Assembly (NCBI GenBank): GCA_035999765.1
Contig: CP108521.1
Location: 1,612,001 to 1,676,000, forward strand
Source: Streptomyces sp. NBC_01231
Lineage (GTDB): Bacteria > Actinomycetota > Actinomycetes > Streptomycetales > Streptomycetaceae
Direction of reading: 5' to 3'
DNA length: 64,000 bases
The notes under the pieces are model-generated. The model was not told where the DNA came from. It did not search any database and worked only from the letters and a program-made list of their open reading frames with translations. The translations under genes and the position numbers were made by a program. Shown here piece by piece: positions 7,932 through 17,115 of this stretch. Within the stretch, counting starts at the first letter, position 1. Each line of letters begins with the position of its first letter.

Positions 7932-10105
7932 TGGGAATCCCCGACTTCACCGGGATCGAACTGGGGACGCCCACCACCGACGGCAGTGCCGACGAGTGGC
8001 GCAAGGCCCTCGAGAAGGCGACCGGCGGGGACGAGGCGTTCTGGGAGACCCCGGAAGGCATCGCGGTCAAGCCGCTGTACACGGGCCGTGACCTGGAGGG
8101 CCTTGACTTCCTGGGCACCTACCCGGGCGTCGCCCCGTACCTGCGCGGCCCCTATCCGACGATGTACGTCAACCAGCCGTGGACGATCCGCCAGTACGCG
8201 GGTTTCTCCACCGCCGAGGAGTCCAACGCCTTCTACCGCCGCAACCTCGCGGCCGGCCAGAAGGGCCTGTCGGTCGCCTTCGACCTGCCCACCCACCGCG
8301 GCTACGACAGCGACCACCCGCGGGTGACCGGCGATGTCGGCATGGCGGGCGTGGCGATCGACTCGATCTACGACATGCGGCAGCTCTTCGACGGCATCCC
8401 GCTGGACAGGATGTCCGTGTCGATGACGATGAACGGCGCGGTGCTGCCGGTGCTGGCGCTGTACATCGTGGCGGCGGAGGAACAGGGCGTAGCGCCTCAG
8501 AAGCTGGCCGGGACCATCCAGAACGACATCCTCAAGGAGTTCATGGTCCGCAACACGTACATCTATCCGCCGAAGCCGTCGATGCGGATCATCTCCGACA
8601 TCTTCGCGTTCACCTCGCAGCGGATGCCGCGCTACAACTCCATCTCCATCTCGGGCTACCACATCCAGGAGGCGGGTGCGACGGCCGACCTGGAGCTGGC
8701 GTACACGCTCGCGGACGGTGTGGAGTACATCCGCGCGGGCCGTGAGGTCGGCCTGGACGTGGACGCGTTCGCGCCCCGGCTCTCCTTCTTCTGGGCGATC
8801 GGCATGAACTTCTTCATGGAGATCGCCAAGTTGCGGGCGGCCCGGCTGCTCTGGGCCAAACTGGTCCGGCAGTTCGACCCGCAGAACGCCAAGTCCCTTT
8901 CCCTGCGCACCCATTCGCAGACCTCGGGCTGGTCGCTGACCGCGCAGGACGTGTTCAACAACGTGACGCGAACGTGTGTGGAGGCGATGGCCGCGACCCA
9001 GGGCCACACCCAGTCGCTGCACACCAACGCCCTCGACGAGGCGCTCGCGCTGCCCACCGACTTCTCGGCGCGCATCGCCCGCAACACGCAGCTGCTGCTC
9101 CAGCAGGAGTCGGGCACCAACCGGGTCATCGACCCGTGGGGCGGCAGCGCCTACGTGGAGAAGCTGACGTACGACCTCGCCCGCCGGGCCTGGCAGCACA
9201 TCGAGGAGGTCGAGGCGGCGGGCGGCATGGCCAAGGCCATCGACGCCGGCATCCCCAAGCTGCGCATCGAGGAGGCCGCGGCCCGCACCCAGGCCCGTAT
9301 CGACTCCGGCCGTCAGCCGGTGATCGGCGTGAACAAGTACCGCGTCGAGACCGACGAGAAGATCGACGTCCTCAAGGTCGACAACTCCTCCGTCCGCACC
9401 CAGCAGATCGAGAAGCTGCGGCGGCTGCGGGCGGAGCGCGACGAACGGGCCTGCCAGGACTCGCTGGACGCCCTGACCCAGGCGGCCGGGGGCGAGGGCA
9501 ACCTGCTGGAGCTGGCGGTGCGCGCGGCCCGCGCGAAGGCCACCGTCGGGGAGATCTCCGACGCCCTGGAGAAGGTGTACGGCCGGCACGCGAGCCAGAT
9601 CCGTACCATCTCCGGCGTGTACCGAAACGAAGCAGGCGAGTCCCCGTCCGTGGACCGCACCCGGGACCTGGTGGAGACCTTCGCCGAGAACGAGGGGCGG
9701 CGGCCGCGCATCCTGGTCGCCAAGATGGGCCAGGACGGTCACGACCGCGGCCAGAAGGTGATCGCCACCGCCTTCGCCGACCTCGGTTTCGACGTGGACG
9801 TCGGCCCGCTGTTCCAGACCCCGGCCGAGGTGGCCCGCCAGGCCGTCGAGGCGGACGTGCACATCGTCGGGGTCTCCTCGCTTGCCGCGGGCCATCTGAC
9901 CCTCGTACCGGCGCTGCGCGAGCAGCTCGCCGAGGAGGGCCGCGAGGACATCATGATCGTCGTCGGGGGTGTCATCCCACCGCAGGACGTGCCGACCCTG
10001 CTGGAGATGGGCGCCGCGGCCGTGTTCCCGCCCGGGACGGTGATTCCGGACGCGGCCCACGACCTGGTGACGCGCCTGTCGGCCGGCCTCGGGCATCCGC
10101 AGTGA
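7931..10105 (+). CDS. mutB: Methylmalonyl-CoA mutase large (alpha) catalytic subunit
   Basis: 724 residues. The substrate-binding barrel includes [20 protein letters not shown] and [20 protein letters not shown], both strongly conserved in MutB. The C-terminal cobalamin domain carries DGHDRG (DxHxxG) with the lower axial ligand His at residue 604, followed by the GG of the nucleotide-tail pocket ([10 protein letters not shown]). It catalyses the adenosylcobalamin-dependent carbon skeleton rearrangement between methylmalonyl-CoA and succinyl-CoA. Its start overlaps the mutA stop by one base, and its stop overlaps the next gene by four, so the three are co-translated. Full length with no missing motifs. 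Confidence 0.96.
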   Translation: MGIPDFTGIELGTPTTDGSADEWRKALEKATGGDEAFWETPEGIAVKPLYTGRDLEGLDFLGTYPGVAPYLRGPYPTMYVNQPWTIRQYAGFSTAEESNAFYRRNLAAGQKGLSVAFDLPTHRGYDSDHPRVTGDVGMAGVAIDSIYDMRQLFDGIPLDRMSVSMTMNGAVLPVLALYIVAAEEQGVAPQKLAGTIQNDILKEFMVRNTYIYPPKPSMRIISDIFAFTSQRMPRYNSISISGYHIQEAGATADLELAYTLADGVEYIRAGREVGLDVDAFAPRLSFFWAIGMNFFMEIAKLRAARLLWAKLVRQFDPQNAKSLSLRTHSQTSGWSLTAQDVFNNVTRTCVEAMAATQGHTQSLHTNALDEALALPTDFSARIARNTQLLLQQESGTNRVIDPWGGSAYVEKLTYDLARRAWQHIEEVEAAGGMAKAIDAGIPKLRIEEAAARTQARIDSGRQPVIGVNKYRVETDEKIDVLKVDNSSVRTQQIEKLRRLRAERDERACQDSLDALTQAAGGEGNLLELAVRAARAKATVGEISDALEKVYGRHASQIRTISGVYRNEAGESPSVDRTRDLVETFAENEGRRPRILVAKMGQDGHDRGQKVIATAFADLGFDVDVGPLFQTPAEVARQAVEADVHIVGVSSLAAGHLTLVPALREQLAEEGREDIMIVVGGVIPPQDVPTLLEMGAAAVFPPGTVIPDAAHDLVTRLSAGLGHPQ

Positions 10106-11085
10106 TCGATCTCGACGCGTATGTGAAGGGCGTGCTCGACGGGAAGCGGGCGATCGTGGCCCGTGCCATCACGCTCGTCGAGTCCACCCGCCCCCAACAC
10201 CGGGCGCTGGCGCAGGAGTTGCTGACCGAGCTGCTTCCGCACAGCGGCCGGGCGCGGCGGATCGGGATCAGCGGGGTCCCGGGCGTGGGCAAGTCGACCT
10301 TCATCGACACGTTCGGCACCATGCTGACCTCGCTGGGGCACCGGGTGGCCGTGCTGGCGGTCGACCCCTCCTCCACCCGGACCGGCGGCTCGATCCTGGG
10401 CGACAAGACCCGTATGGAGCGGCTGGCCGTCGACCCGGCGGCCTTCGTGCGTCCCTCCCCCAGCGCGGGCACGCTCGGCGGGGTCGCCAAGGCCACCCGC
10501 GAGTCGATGGTGGTGATGGAGGCGGCGGGCTACGACGTCGTGGTGGTCGAGACGGTCGGCGTCGGCCAGTCCGAGACCGCCGTCTCCGACATGGTCGACT
10601 CGTTCCTCCTGCTCACCCTGGCCCGCACCGGGGACCAGTTGCAGGGCATCAAGAAGGGCGTCCTGGAGCTGGCCGACGTCATCGCCGTCAACAAGGCGGA
10701 CGGCCCGCACGAGCGCGACGCCCGTGCGGCGGCACGGGAGTTGACGGGTGCGCTGCGCCTCATGCACGGCAAGGACGCCGCCTGGACCCCGCCTGTCCTC
10801 AGTTGCAGCGCCCGTGAGTCGACCGGCCTGGACACCGTCTGGGAGCGCCTGGAGCAGCACCGCACCCTGCTGGACTCCACCGGGCGGCTCTCCGCCAAGC
10901 GCAGCGAACAGCAGGTCGACTGGGCGTGGTCGATGGTCCGCGACGAGTTGCTCGGCCGGTTGCACGCCGACCCCGCCGTGCGGGACATCGCACCCGGTCT
11001 CGAACAGCAGGTGCGTGACGGCGCGTTGACGGCGACGCTGGCCGCGGAGCGCATCCTGAAGGCGTTCGGCGGACCGGGCCGCTGA
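10102..11085 (+). CDS. meaB: Methylmalonyl-CoA mutase-associated GTPase MeaB
   Basis: 327 residues of the MeaB/ArgK G3E GTPase family. It has Walker [10 protein letters not shown], a switch region with ETVGVGQSE (the DxxG equivalent) and the guanine-specifying [24 protein letters not shown] is a near-invariant MeaB segment. MeaB gates loading of adenosylcobalamin and removes damaged cofactor from MutAB, so it belongs functionally to the operon. Start GTG 10102 overlaps the mutB stop (GTGA). The frame remains open far upstream inside mutB, but that stretch is the out-of-frame shadow of mutB. Confidence 0.95.
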   Translation: MIDLDAYVKGVLDGKRAIVARAITLVESTRPQHRALAQELLTELLPHSGRARRIGISGVPGVGKSTFIDTFGTMLTSLGHRVAVLAVDPSSTRTGGSILGDKTRMERLAVDPAAFVRPSPSAGTLGGVAKATRESMVVMEAAGYDVVVVETVGVGQSETAVSDMVDSFLLLTLARTGDQLQGIKKGVLELADVIAVNKADGPHERDARAAARELTGALRLMHGKDAAWTPPVLSCSARESTGLDTVWERLEQHRTLLDSTGRLSAKRSEQQVDWAWSMVRDELLGRLHADPAVRDIAPGLEQQVRDGALTATLAAERILKAFGGPGR

Positions 11086-11173
11086 CGGCGCGGCCCGGCC
11101 CTGGGCCCGCTGGGGGATGACCGGCCGTCGTGACCGCTGCCGCGCTCCGCCCAGCCCCGCCTAAGCTGTACAG

Positions 11174-12562
11174 ATGTTCGATACATCTTCGCCGGCCGAG
11201 TTACGCGCCACCGAGTACGGCTACCTGGACGAGAACAAGCACATCTACCTGGACCACACGGGCGCCGCTCTGCCCGCCAGGCGACAACTGCGCGCCCACG
11301 CCGACCGGATCACCGCCAACGCCTTCGGCAACCCGCACTCGGAGAACCCCACGGCGGCGGCGTCCGAGGCCCTGGTACGCAGCGCGAGGCACGCTGTGCT
11401 GCGGTTCCTCAACGCCGACCCGCGCGAATACGCCGTCGTCTTCACGCCCAACGCGACCGGCGCCATACGGCTGGTCGGGGAGGCGTATCCGTTCACCGGG
11501 CTCAGCCGTCTGCTGCTCACCGCCGACAACCACAACTCCGTCAACGGCCTTCGTGAATACGCCCGTTCACGCGGGGCCGACACCAACTACGTACCGTTGG
11601 ACGGGCCCGAGCTGAGGATTTCCGACGACGCGCTCGACCAGGCGCTCACCGCCGCCGACGGCGACAACAGCGGGCTGTTCGCGTTCCCCGCGCAGAGCAA
11701 CTTCTCCGGGGTCCAGCACCCGTTGGCGTGGATCGCACGCGCTCAGGCCCACGGCTACGAGGTCCTGCTCGACGCCGCGGCCTTCGCGCCCGCCAACCGG
11801 CTGGACCTGAGCGTGATACGGCCCGACTTCACCGCGATCAGCTGGTACAAGGTCTTCGGCTACCCCACCGGCATCGGCTCCCTCGTCGCCCGCCGTGCGG
11901 CCCTGGACCGGCTTCGCCGCCCGTGGTTCTCCGGCGGGACGATCCAGGTCGCCAGCGCCGGAGGCCGGTGGCACCGCATGGCCGACGACGAGACCGCCTT
12001 CGAGGACGGCACCCTGGACTTCCTTTCCATACCCGACATCGAGGTGGGCCTGGACTGGATCCGCTCGATAGGTATCGACACCGTCCACCACCACGTCACC
12101 GGCCTTGCCCGGTCCCTCCTCGACGGCCTGCGCGCCCTGCGGCACGCGAACGGCGAACCCATGGCCCGCCTCTACGGCCCCCTCGGCTCGGACATGCGCG
12201 GCGCGACCATCAGCCTCAACCTCTTCGACCCGCGAGGGCAGGTCATCGACGAACGCGCGGTCAGCCGCGACAGCACCGCCCGCGGGATCTCCCTGCGCAC
12301 CGGCTGCTTCTGCAACCCTGGCGCCGGCGAGGCCGCCTTCGCCATCGACCCGTCGGCCCTCCGCGGCGTGACACTCACCGCCACCGGCACCGTCGACGAC
12401 TACCTCCTCGGCCTCGGCCTCCCCTCCGGCGGCGCCGTCCGTGTCTCCCTCGGCCTGTCCTCCAACCAGGCCGACGTCGACTCCTTCCTCGAATTCGTCA
12501 CCGACACCTACCGCGACCGAACTCCCCGAACCGATGGCCTCGAGCCCCGACTTCATTGCTGA
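11174..12562 (+). CDS. Class V PLP aminotransferase, molybdenum cofactor sulfurase-like
   Basis: 462 residues of the cysteine desulfurase/class V fold. YLDHTGAALPA opens the fold, DNHNSVNGLREYA holds the cofactor-stacking His region, and SWYKVFGYPTGIG carries the PLP-binding Lys. RTGCFCNPGAGE provides the mobile-loop Cys. The YK.FGyPTG and RTGCFCNPG motifs are closer to the N-terminal half of eukaryotic MoCo sulfurase (MOCOS/ABA3) than to IscS or SufS, but there is no MOSC domain behind it. Activity would be Cys desulfuration or a related Cys lyase step, with the sulfur acceptor unknown. It stands alone, 88 bases after meaB on the same strand. Confidence 0.82.
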   Translation: MFDTSSPAELRATEYGYLDENKHIYLDHTGAALPARRQLRAHADRITANAFGNPHSENPTAAASEALVRSARHAVLRFLNADPREYAVVFTPNATGAIRLVGEAYPFTGLSRLLLTADNHNSVNGLREYARSRGADTNYVPLDGPELRISDDALDQALTAADGDNSGLFAFPAQSNFSGVQHPLAWIARAQAHGYEVLLDAAAFAPANRLDLSVIRPDFTAISWYKVFGYPTGIGSLVARRAALDRLRRPWFSGGTIQVASAGGRWHRMADDETAFEDGTLDFLSIPDIEVGLDWIRSIGIDTVHHHVTGLARSLLDGLRALRHANGEPMARLYGPLGSDMRGATISLNLFDPRGQVIDERAVSRDSTARGISLRTGCFCNPGAGEAAFAIDPSALRGVTLTATGTVDDYLLGLGLPSGGAVRVSLGLSSNQADVDSFLEFVTDTYRDRTPRTDGLEPRLHC

Positions 12563-12824
12563 TTCACACCGGCCCGGCGCGGCAAAAGACAGTGACCCGC
12601 CATTTTCCTCTTTGCCTTCGCCAATTGATCGCCCCCTTTGATCAAGTCCTGGCCCCGATCGCCTGAGGGCACGGCCCCAGGTCAGACAGTCGTCAGCAGC
12701 GCCGGCCGGCCGCGGCGCGCCGCCGACGAGGCCGAGCGTCACCGCGATCCGTGCCTCGCCCTTGGCTCATTCCGTCTATCGTGGAAAATCAGTTAATGAC
12801 GACCCGTGTCGAGGCAGACAGCAC

Positions 12825-14054
12825 ATGAGGAAACCGCAGATCGACTACGCGGCGGTCTTCCGGGCCCTGCCCGGCATGGTGGCACTGCTCACCCCTGAGC
12901 TGGTGTACGCCGACGCCAACGACGACTTCCTGCGGCTGGCCCGCCGCACCCGCGAGCAACTGCTGGGCCGCTACATCTTCGACGTCTTTCCCGAGAACCC
13001 GAACGACCCGGCCGCGGCGGGCATGCAGGAGACACAGGCGTCGATGCTGCGGGTGGTGCAGACCGGCGAGCGCGACACGATGGCACTGATCCGCTACGAC
13101 ATCGAGGATCCGGCCCGCCCGGGATACTGGCGGGAGCACTACTGGAGCCCGGTCAACGCACCCGTCCTCGGCCCCGACGGCAAGGTGGCGCTGGTCGTGC
13201 ACCGAGTGGAGGAGGTCACGGAACTCATCCGCGCCCGCGGCTGGCCGGTCGGCGACGACCGGGCCCGCGTGCTGGAGGCCGAGCTGTACACCCGCGCCCG
13301 GGAACTGCAGGACATCAACGAACGGTTGCGCCAGGCGCACGCCCGAGAGCGCGAGGTCGCCCTGGCACTGCAGGCGGCGATGCTGCCCGCGCCCGGCCCG
13401 ATCGGTCCGCACGAGGCCGCCGTGCGCTACCGGCCCGCCATCGGCGCCCTGAACGTGTGCGGTGACTGGTACGACCTGGTCGACCTGCCCGGCGACAACC
13501 TCGCGGTCGCGGTCGGCGACGTCGTCGGCCACGGCCTCGCCGCCGCCTGTGCCATGGGTCAGCTGCGCAGCGCACTGAGCGCGGCCTGCCGCGTCGCCGA
13601 CGGCCCGGCCCGGGCCCTGGAGGCACTCGGCCTGTACGCCCGCTTCGTCGAGGGCGCCGAGTCGACCACCGTCGTGACGACCTTCATCGACTGGGCCAGC
13701 CACACCGTCACCTACTCCTGCGCCGGACACCCACCACCCGTGCTCGTGGACCCCGACGGCAACATCACCTTCCTGGACCAGGCCACCGATCCCCCGCTCG
13801 CCGCCCGCCCCGAACACCTCCCCCGCCCCCAGGCCCGTGCCCCGTTCACCGCGGGTTCCACCCTGGTCCTGTACACGGACGGCCTCATCGAACGCCGCGA
13901 CGAGGACATCGACACCGGCCTGGCCCGCCTCGCCGACTCCCTGATCCGCCACCGGCACGCCGACCCCGAGCCCCTGTCCGACGCCCTCCTGGCCGACCTC
14001 CTTCCCGTCGGCGGCAACACCGACGACACGGCGCTCATCGCCATCCGCCTGTGA
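12825..14054 (+). CDS. PAS domain-containing SpoIIE/PP2C-type protein phosphatase
   Basis: 409 residues. An N-terminal PAS domain (about 5-125: LPGMVALLTPELVYADAND, then the FDVFPENPNDPAA loop) is followed by a heptad-rich linker (ELYTRARELQDINERLRQAH) and a PP2C phosphatase domain (about 190-409). The metal-binding Asp motifs are intact: GDWYD, GDVVGHG and DDTALI. Such proteins dephosphorylate anti-anti-sigma factors in response to a signal bound by PAS. No transmembrane segment, so cytosolic. ATG 12825 has GAGG about 10 bases upstream. The same architecture, length and many identical stretches occur in the protein at 54075-55304, so these are recent paralogues. Confidence 0.9.
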   Translation: MRKPQIDYAAVFRALPGMVALLTPELVYADANDDFLRLARRTREQLLGRYIFDVFPENPNDPAAAGMQETQASMLRVVQTGERDTMALIRYDIEDPARPGYWREHYWSPVNAPVLGPDGKVALVVHRVEEVTELIRARGWPVGDDRARVLEAELYTRARELQDINERLRQAHAREREVALALQAAMLPAPGPIGPHEAAVRYRPAIGALNVCGDWYDLVDLPGDNLAVAVGDVVGHGLAAACAMGQLRSALSAACRVADGPARALEALGLYARFVEGAESTTVVTTFIDWASHTVTYSCAGHPPPVLVDPDGNITFLDQATDPPLAARPEHLPRPQARAPFTAGSTLVLYTDGLIERRDEDIDTGLARLADSLIRHRHADPEPLSDALLADLLPVGGNTDDTALIAIRL

Positions 14055-14384
14055 CCATTCCTTTCGCCCGAAACCGAGGGTGAGCGGACGATTTCATTCC
14101 GGCTGAATTCCGCATGGCGGCCATCCGGGCCGGTCGCTGCATGAGGAAAAGGGTTACGAAAGACAACAGAAGCCAACCGAGGGACAGAAGAACACCGACA
14201 GTCGGGGTGTAGGCGCGAACCGCGATTCTCCGCAGTGCTCCCCCCGCGCTCCTGTGCGCCCCCTCGAGGGGTGGGTCGGCACGTCGGGCGGCAGGTGGAC
14301 TGGGCAGGACATGGTTCAAGCGCCAAGTCGGTGAAACATCACCGAATTGCGCATTCCGCATTCTGGCCGAGACGGTGGTATTCG
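14055..14384. other. Intergenic region upstream of the P450-terpene synthase pair
   Basis: 330 bases, clearly less GC-rich than the flanks (A-rich around 14150-14200). It should hold the P450 promoter. A hydrophobic stretch is encoded on the minus strand but has no start codon or ribosome binding site. I see no hairpin or repeat. Confidence 0.4.
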
Positions 14385-15923
14385 ATGAACGCCTTTGTCC
14401 CCGAACCAGAGCGAAAATGGACAGTGGGTACTGCGCCCAGCATATTCCCCTCCATCGCTCACGGTATCGCCTTGTTCCGTCGCCCGCTGGAGTTTCTGAA
14501 TTCTTTGCCTGCACACGGCGACCTGGTGCAGATACGGCTGGGCCCCCTGCGCGCCTGGGTGGTGTGCCATCCGGACCTGGTCCACGAGATGCTCAGGGAG
14601 ACCCGCACGTTCGACAGGGGAGGCACGCAGTACGACAGGCTACGGCTGCTGATGGGCGACGGCGTCGTCACCTGCCCGCACGCGGACCACCGCAGGCAGC
14701 GCAGGCTGGTCCAGCCCGCGTTCCGCCCGTCCCGGGTCGCCGAGCACACCCGACTGATGCTGGACGAGGCCGAGTTGCTGTGCCGTGAGTGGCGCGCCGG
14801 CCAGGAGGTCGACGTCAGCGCGGCCATGATGGCCATGACCACCCGGGTGATCAGCCGCCTCCTCTTCTCCGACTCACTCGACGCCGCGACGGCCGCCGAG
14901 GTGCGGCACTGTCTCACCGACGTCGTGCGGGGGCTGTTCCTGCGCACGGTCGTATCCGTCGACGCCGTCTTCCGCCTCCCCACACCCGCGAACCGCCGCT
15001 ATCGGCACGCGGTCGCCCGTCTGCACACGATCATCGACGGCGTGATCGCGGAGCGTCGGCGACGCTCCGCGGACGCCCCCCGCGACGATCTGCTGGAGAC
15101 ACTGCTGGAAGCCGCGCGGGACGACGGCGACGGAGTACCGGCGGTCAGCGCACAGGAGATCCACGACCAGCTCATCACCCTTCTGCTGACCGGAGTGGAG
15201 ACCACCGCCCTGTGCCTGGCCTCAGCCTTCGACCTGCTGGCCCGGAACCCGGAGGCAGCGGAACGGCTGCACGCCGAGATCGACACCGTCCTCGCCGGGC
15301 GCCCGAGCCTGGCCCCCGGGGACCTCCCGCGCCTCGCACAGACCCGCGCCGTCATCACCGAGACACTGCGCCACTCCCCGCCGGGCTGGCTCTTCACCCG
15401 CGTCACGACCCGGGACACGACGCTCGCCGGGCGCCGTCTCCCCAAGGGTTCGACCGTTCTGTACAGCCCCTACCTCCTGCATCACGACCCCGCGTCGTTC
15501 CCCGACCCCGACCGATTCCTGCCCGAGCGATGGCTGCCCGCACCGGAACCGGCCGGGTCACGGGCCGCGCCGGAACCACCGGTCACGCGCGGGCCCCAGC
15601 CCACACCCCGATCGCAGGCCGCGTTGCTCCCGTTCGCCGCGGGGAGCCGTAAGTGCGTGGGCGACACGTTCGCCGTCACGGAGGCGATCGCGGTCGTCGC
15701 GGTCGTCGCGAGCCGCTGGCGACTGCGGCAACTGCCCGGTCCCGTCGGAAAGCAGCGCCCGGTGGTGACCTTGGGGCCGAGGTCGCTGGTGATGACCTGT
15801 GAACCACGTCCGCGCCGTACCACGGACGCACCGGCTGCGGACGCCCCCGCGCTCAGGGCCGCCGTCGCACTTCTGGCCCCGGACACCCGAACGGCAGGTG
15901 ACAACGGTGTCGACGACACATGA
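14385..15923 (+). CDS. Cytochrome P450 monooxygenase
   Basis: 512 residues, long for a soluble bacterial P450. In order: RRQRRLVQPAFR (C-helix, haem propionate contact), LLLTGVETTA (I-helix oxygen-binding groove), ETLR (ExxR of the K-helix), FPDPDRFLPERW (PERF-like region) and FAAGSRKCVGD, with the haem-ligating Cys424. Relative to usual P450s there is a Pro/Ala-rich insertion of about 25 residues between PERW and the haem loop, and a long Ala/Pro tail. It is likely an oxidase acting on the product of the terpene synthase that starts 7 bases downstream; the synthase ribosome binding site overlaps this stop codon. Start ATG 14385 was chosen because homology begins there; its Shine-Dalgarno is weak. 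Confidence 0.9.
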   Translation: MNAFVPEPERKWTVGTAPSIFPSIAHGIALFRRPLEFLNSLPAHGDLVQIRLGPLRAWVVCHPDLVHEMLRETRTFDRGGTQYDRLRLLMGDGVVTCPHADHRRQRRLVQPAFRPSRVAEHTRLMLDEAELLCREWRAGQEVDVSAAMMAMTTRVISRLLFSDSLDAATAAEVRHCLTDVVRGLFLRTVVSVDAVFRLPTPANRRYRHAVARLHTIIDGVIAERRRRSADAPRDDLLETLLEAARDDGDGVPAVSAQEIHDQLITLLLTGVETTALCLASAFDLLARNPEAAERLHAEIDTVLAGRPSLAPGDLPRLAQTRAVITETLRHSPPGWLFTRVTTRDTTLAGRRLPKGSTVLYSPYLLHHDPASFPDPDRFLPERWLPAPEPAGSRAAPEPPVTRGPQPTPRSQAALLPFAAGSRKCVGDTFAVTEAIAVVAVVASRWRLRQLPGPVGKQRPVVTLGPRSLVMTCEPRPRRTTDAPAADAPALRAAVALLAPDTRTAGDNGVDDT

Positions 15924-15930
15924 GGAGAGC

Positions 15931-16911
15931 ATGATCGCCCCGCACGGCTCACCGCACGCCGCCACCCTCAAGGAACTGGTCGACACCCATCTCCGCATGC
16001 CCTACGCGTTCCTCAGGAACCCCCACGAGTCGGTGGCGGTGGCAGGCGTCGAGGAATGGCTCCGCGCGCGGGGACTGAGCGGCGAACCGGGCGTGCCGGA
16101 GATGCTCCGCTCCACCCGCCCCGCCGAGCTGGCGTCCTGCACCAGCCCGGGTGTGGACGCGGACATCCTGCAGATCGTGGCGAACCAGATCGCGTATCAG
16201 TTCGTCTTCGACGACCAGGCGGAGGAGGTCGGCCGTAGGTGGCCGGACCGGTTGCTGCCCATGCTCTGCGAGAGCGTGGCGATTCTGCGCGACGGTCAGC
16301 CGCCCACCACCGCCCTCGGGGCGGCCCTGGCCGACCTGTACCGCCAGGTCCAGGAGCGGTGCACCCCGGCCCAGGCGGAGCGCTGGGCCTGGACGAGCCG
16401 GGAGTACGTGCATGGGCTGCTGTACGAATCCGTGGCCCAGAACGGCGCCTTCCCCCTGCCGACCGGACTGTGCACCTCCATACGTTCGTTGACCGCCGGG
16501 GTCGAGCCCTTCTACCCGCTGTACGAGGCCGCGCGGCGCGGCGAGTCGGCCCCCGAGGAGCTTCGTCATCCGGTCATGCGGCGCATGCGGCGCCTGTCGG
16601 TCGACGCGGCCGTGTGGACGGCGGATCTGTTCTCCGCGGTGAAGGAACAACGAGCGGGGGGCGTGATCAATCTGGCCCTTGCCCACCAGCGCGCCCGCGG
16701 GTGCTCCCTGCCGGTCGCCGTCACCCTGGCCATCCGGCAGATCAACAGCGCCGTCAACGAGTTCGAGAGGCTCCGCGCGCAGATCGAACCGGTCCTCAGT
16801 CCCGCGGGACTCGACTGCGTGGAGGGCATGATCGGCTGGATCGGCGGGTGCTACCACTGGTCCCGTACCGTGCCGCGCTACGCGGACACGGCGACGGAGC
16901 CCGCGTCGTGA
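15931..16911 (+). CDS. Class I terpene synthase with altered NSE metal motif
   Basis: 326 residues, all-alpha class I terpene cyclase. The first Mg2+ motif is FVFDDQAEE (D94, D95, E98). The second, normally NDxxSxxKE, reads ADLFSAVKE at residues 231-239: Ser235 and Glu239 are kept but the Asn is Ala. It is followed by the expected GGVINLALAH region and the C-terminal RY pair (R316-Y317). Substrate is probably farnesyl (or geranyl) diphosphate; the product cannot be read from sequence. GAGGAGAG overlapping the P450 stop lies just before ATG 15931, so the pair is co-translated. The Asn loss may change metal binding or activity. Confidence 0.88.
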   Translation: MIAPHGSPHAATLKELVDTHLRMPYAFLRNPHESVAVAGVEEWLRARGLSGEPGVPEMLRSTRPAELASCTSPGVDADILQIVANQIAYQFVFDDQAEEVGRRWPDRLLPMLCESVAILRDGQPPTTALGAALADLYRQVQERCTPAQAERWAWTSREYVHGLLYESVAQNGAFPLPTGLCTSIRSLTAGVEPFYPLYEAARRGESAPEELRHPVMRRMRRLSVDAAVWTADLFSAVKEQRAGGVINLALAHQRARGCSLPVAVTLAIRQINSAVNEFERLRAQIEPVLSPAGLDCVEGMIGWIGGCYHWSRTVPRYADTATEPAS

Positions 16912-17115
16912 GACCTTCCGGCACCGTGGGTGCGGTCCTTCCGGACACGGCACATTCGGTCGACCGTACCCACGAGGCGAACGTGCCAAGCCACGAGAGC
17001 GGGTGATTCATCCGTACTTGGCCTGCTCGTGCGCGAATTCGCCCATACCGCATGTCGTGGGGCGTACGCTCCTGCCTGCCTCCCGGTGGTCGAACGACAG
17101 GAAACGGTAGGGCAC

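Noticed and set aside
7862..10096. 744-codon open frame on the minus strand opposite mutB
   Set aside because: It is the antisense shadow of a fully conserved mutB; its translation is Arg/Gly/Val-rich without motifs.
14035..14220. Hydrophobic peptide on the minus strand upstream of the P450 gene
   Set aside because: It has no ATG, GTG or TTG near the hydrophobic part, no ribosome binding site, and runs into the preceding phosphatase gene.
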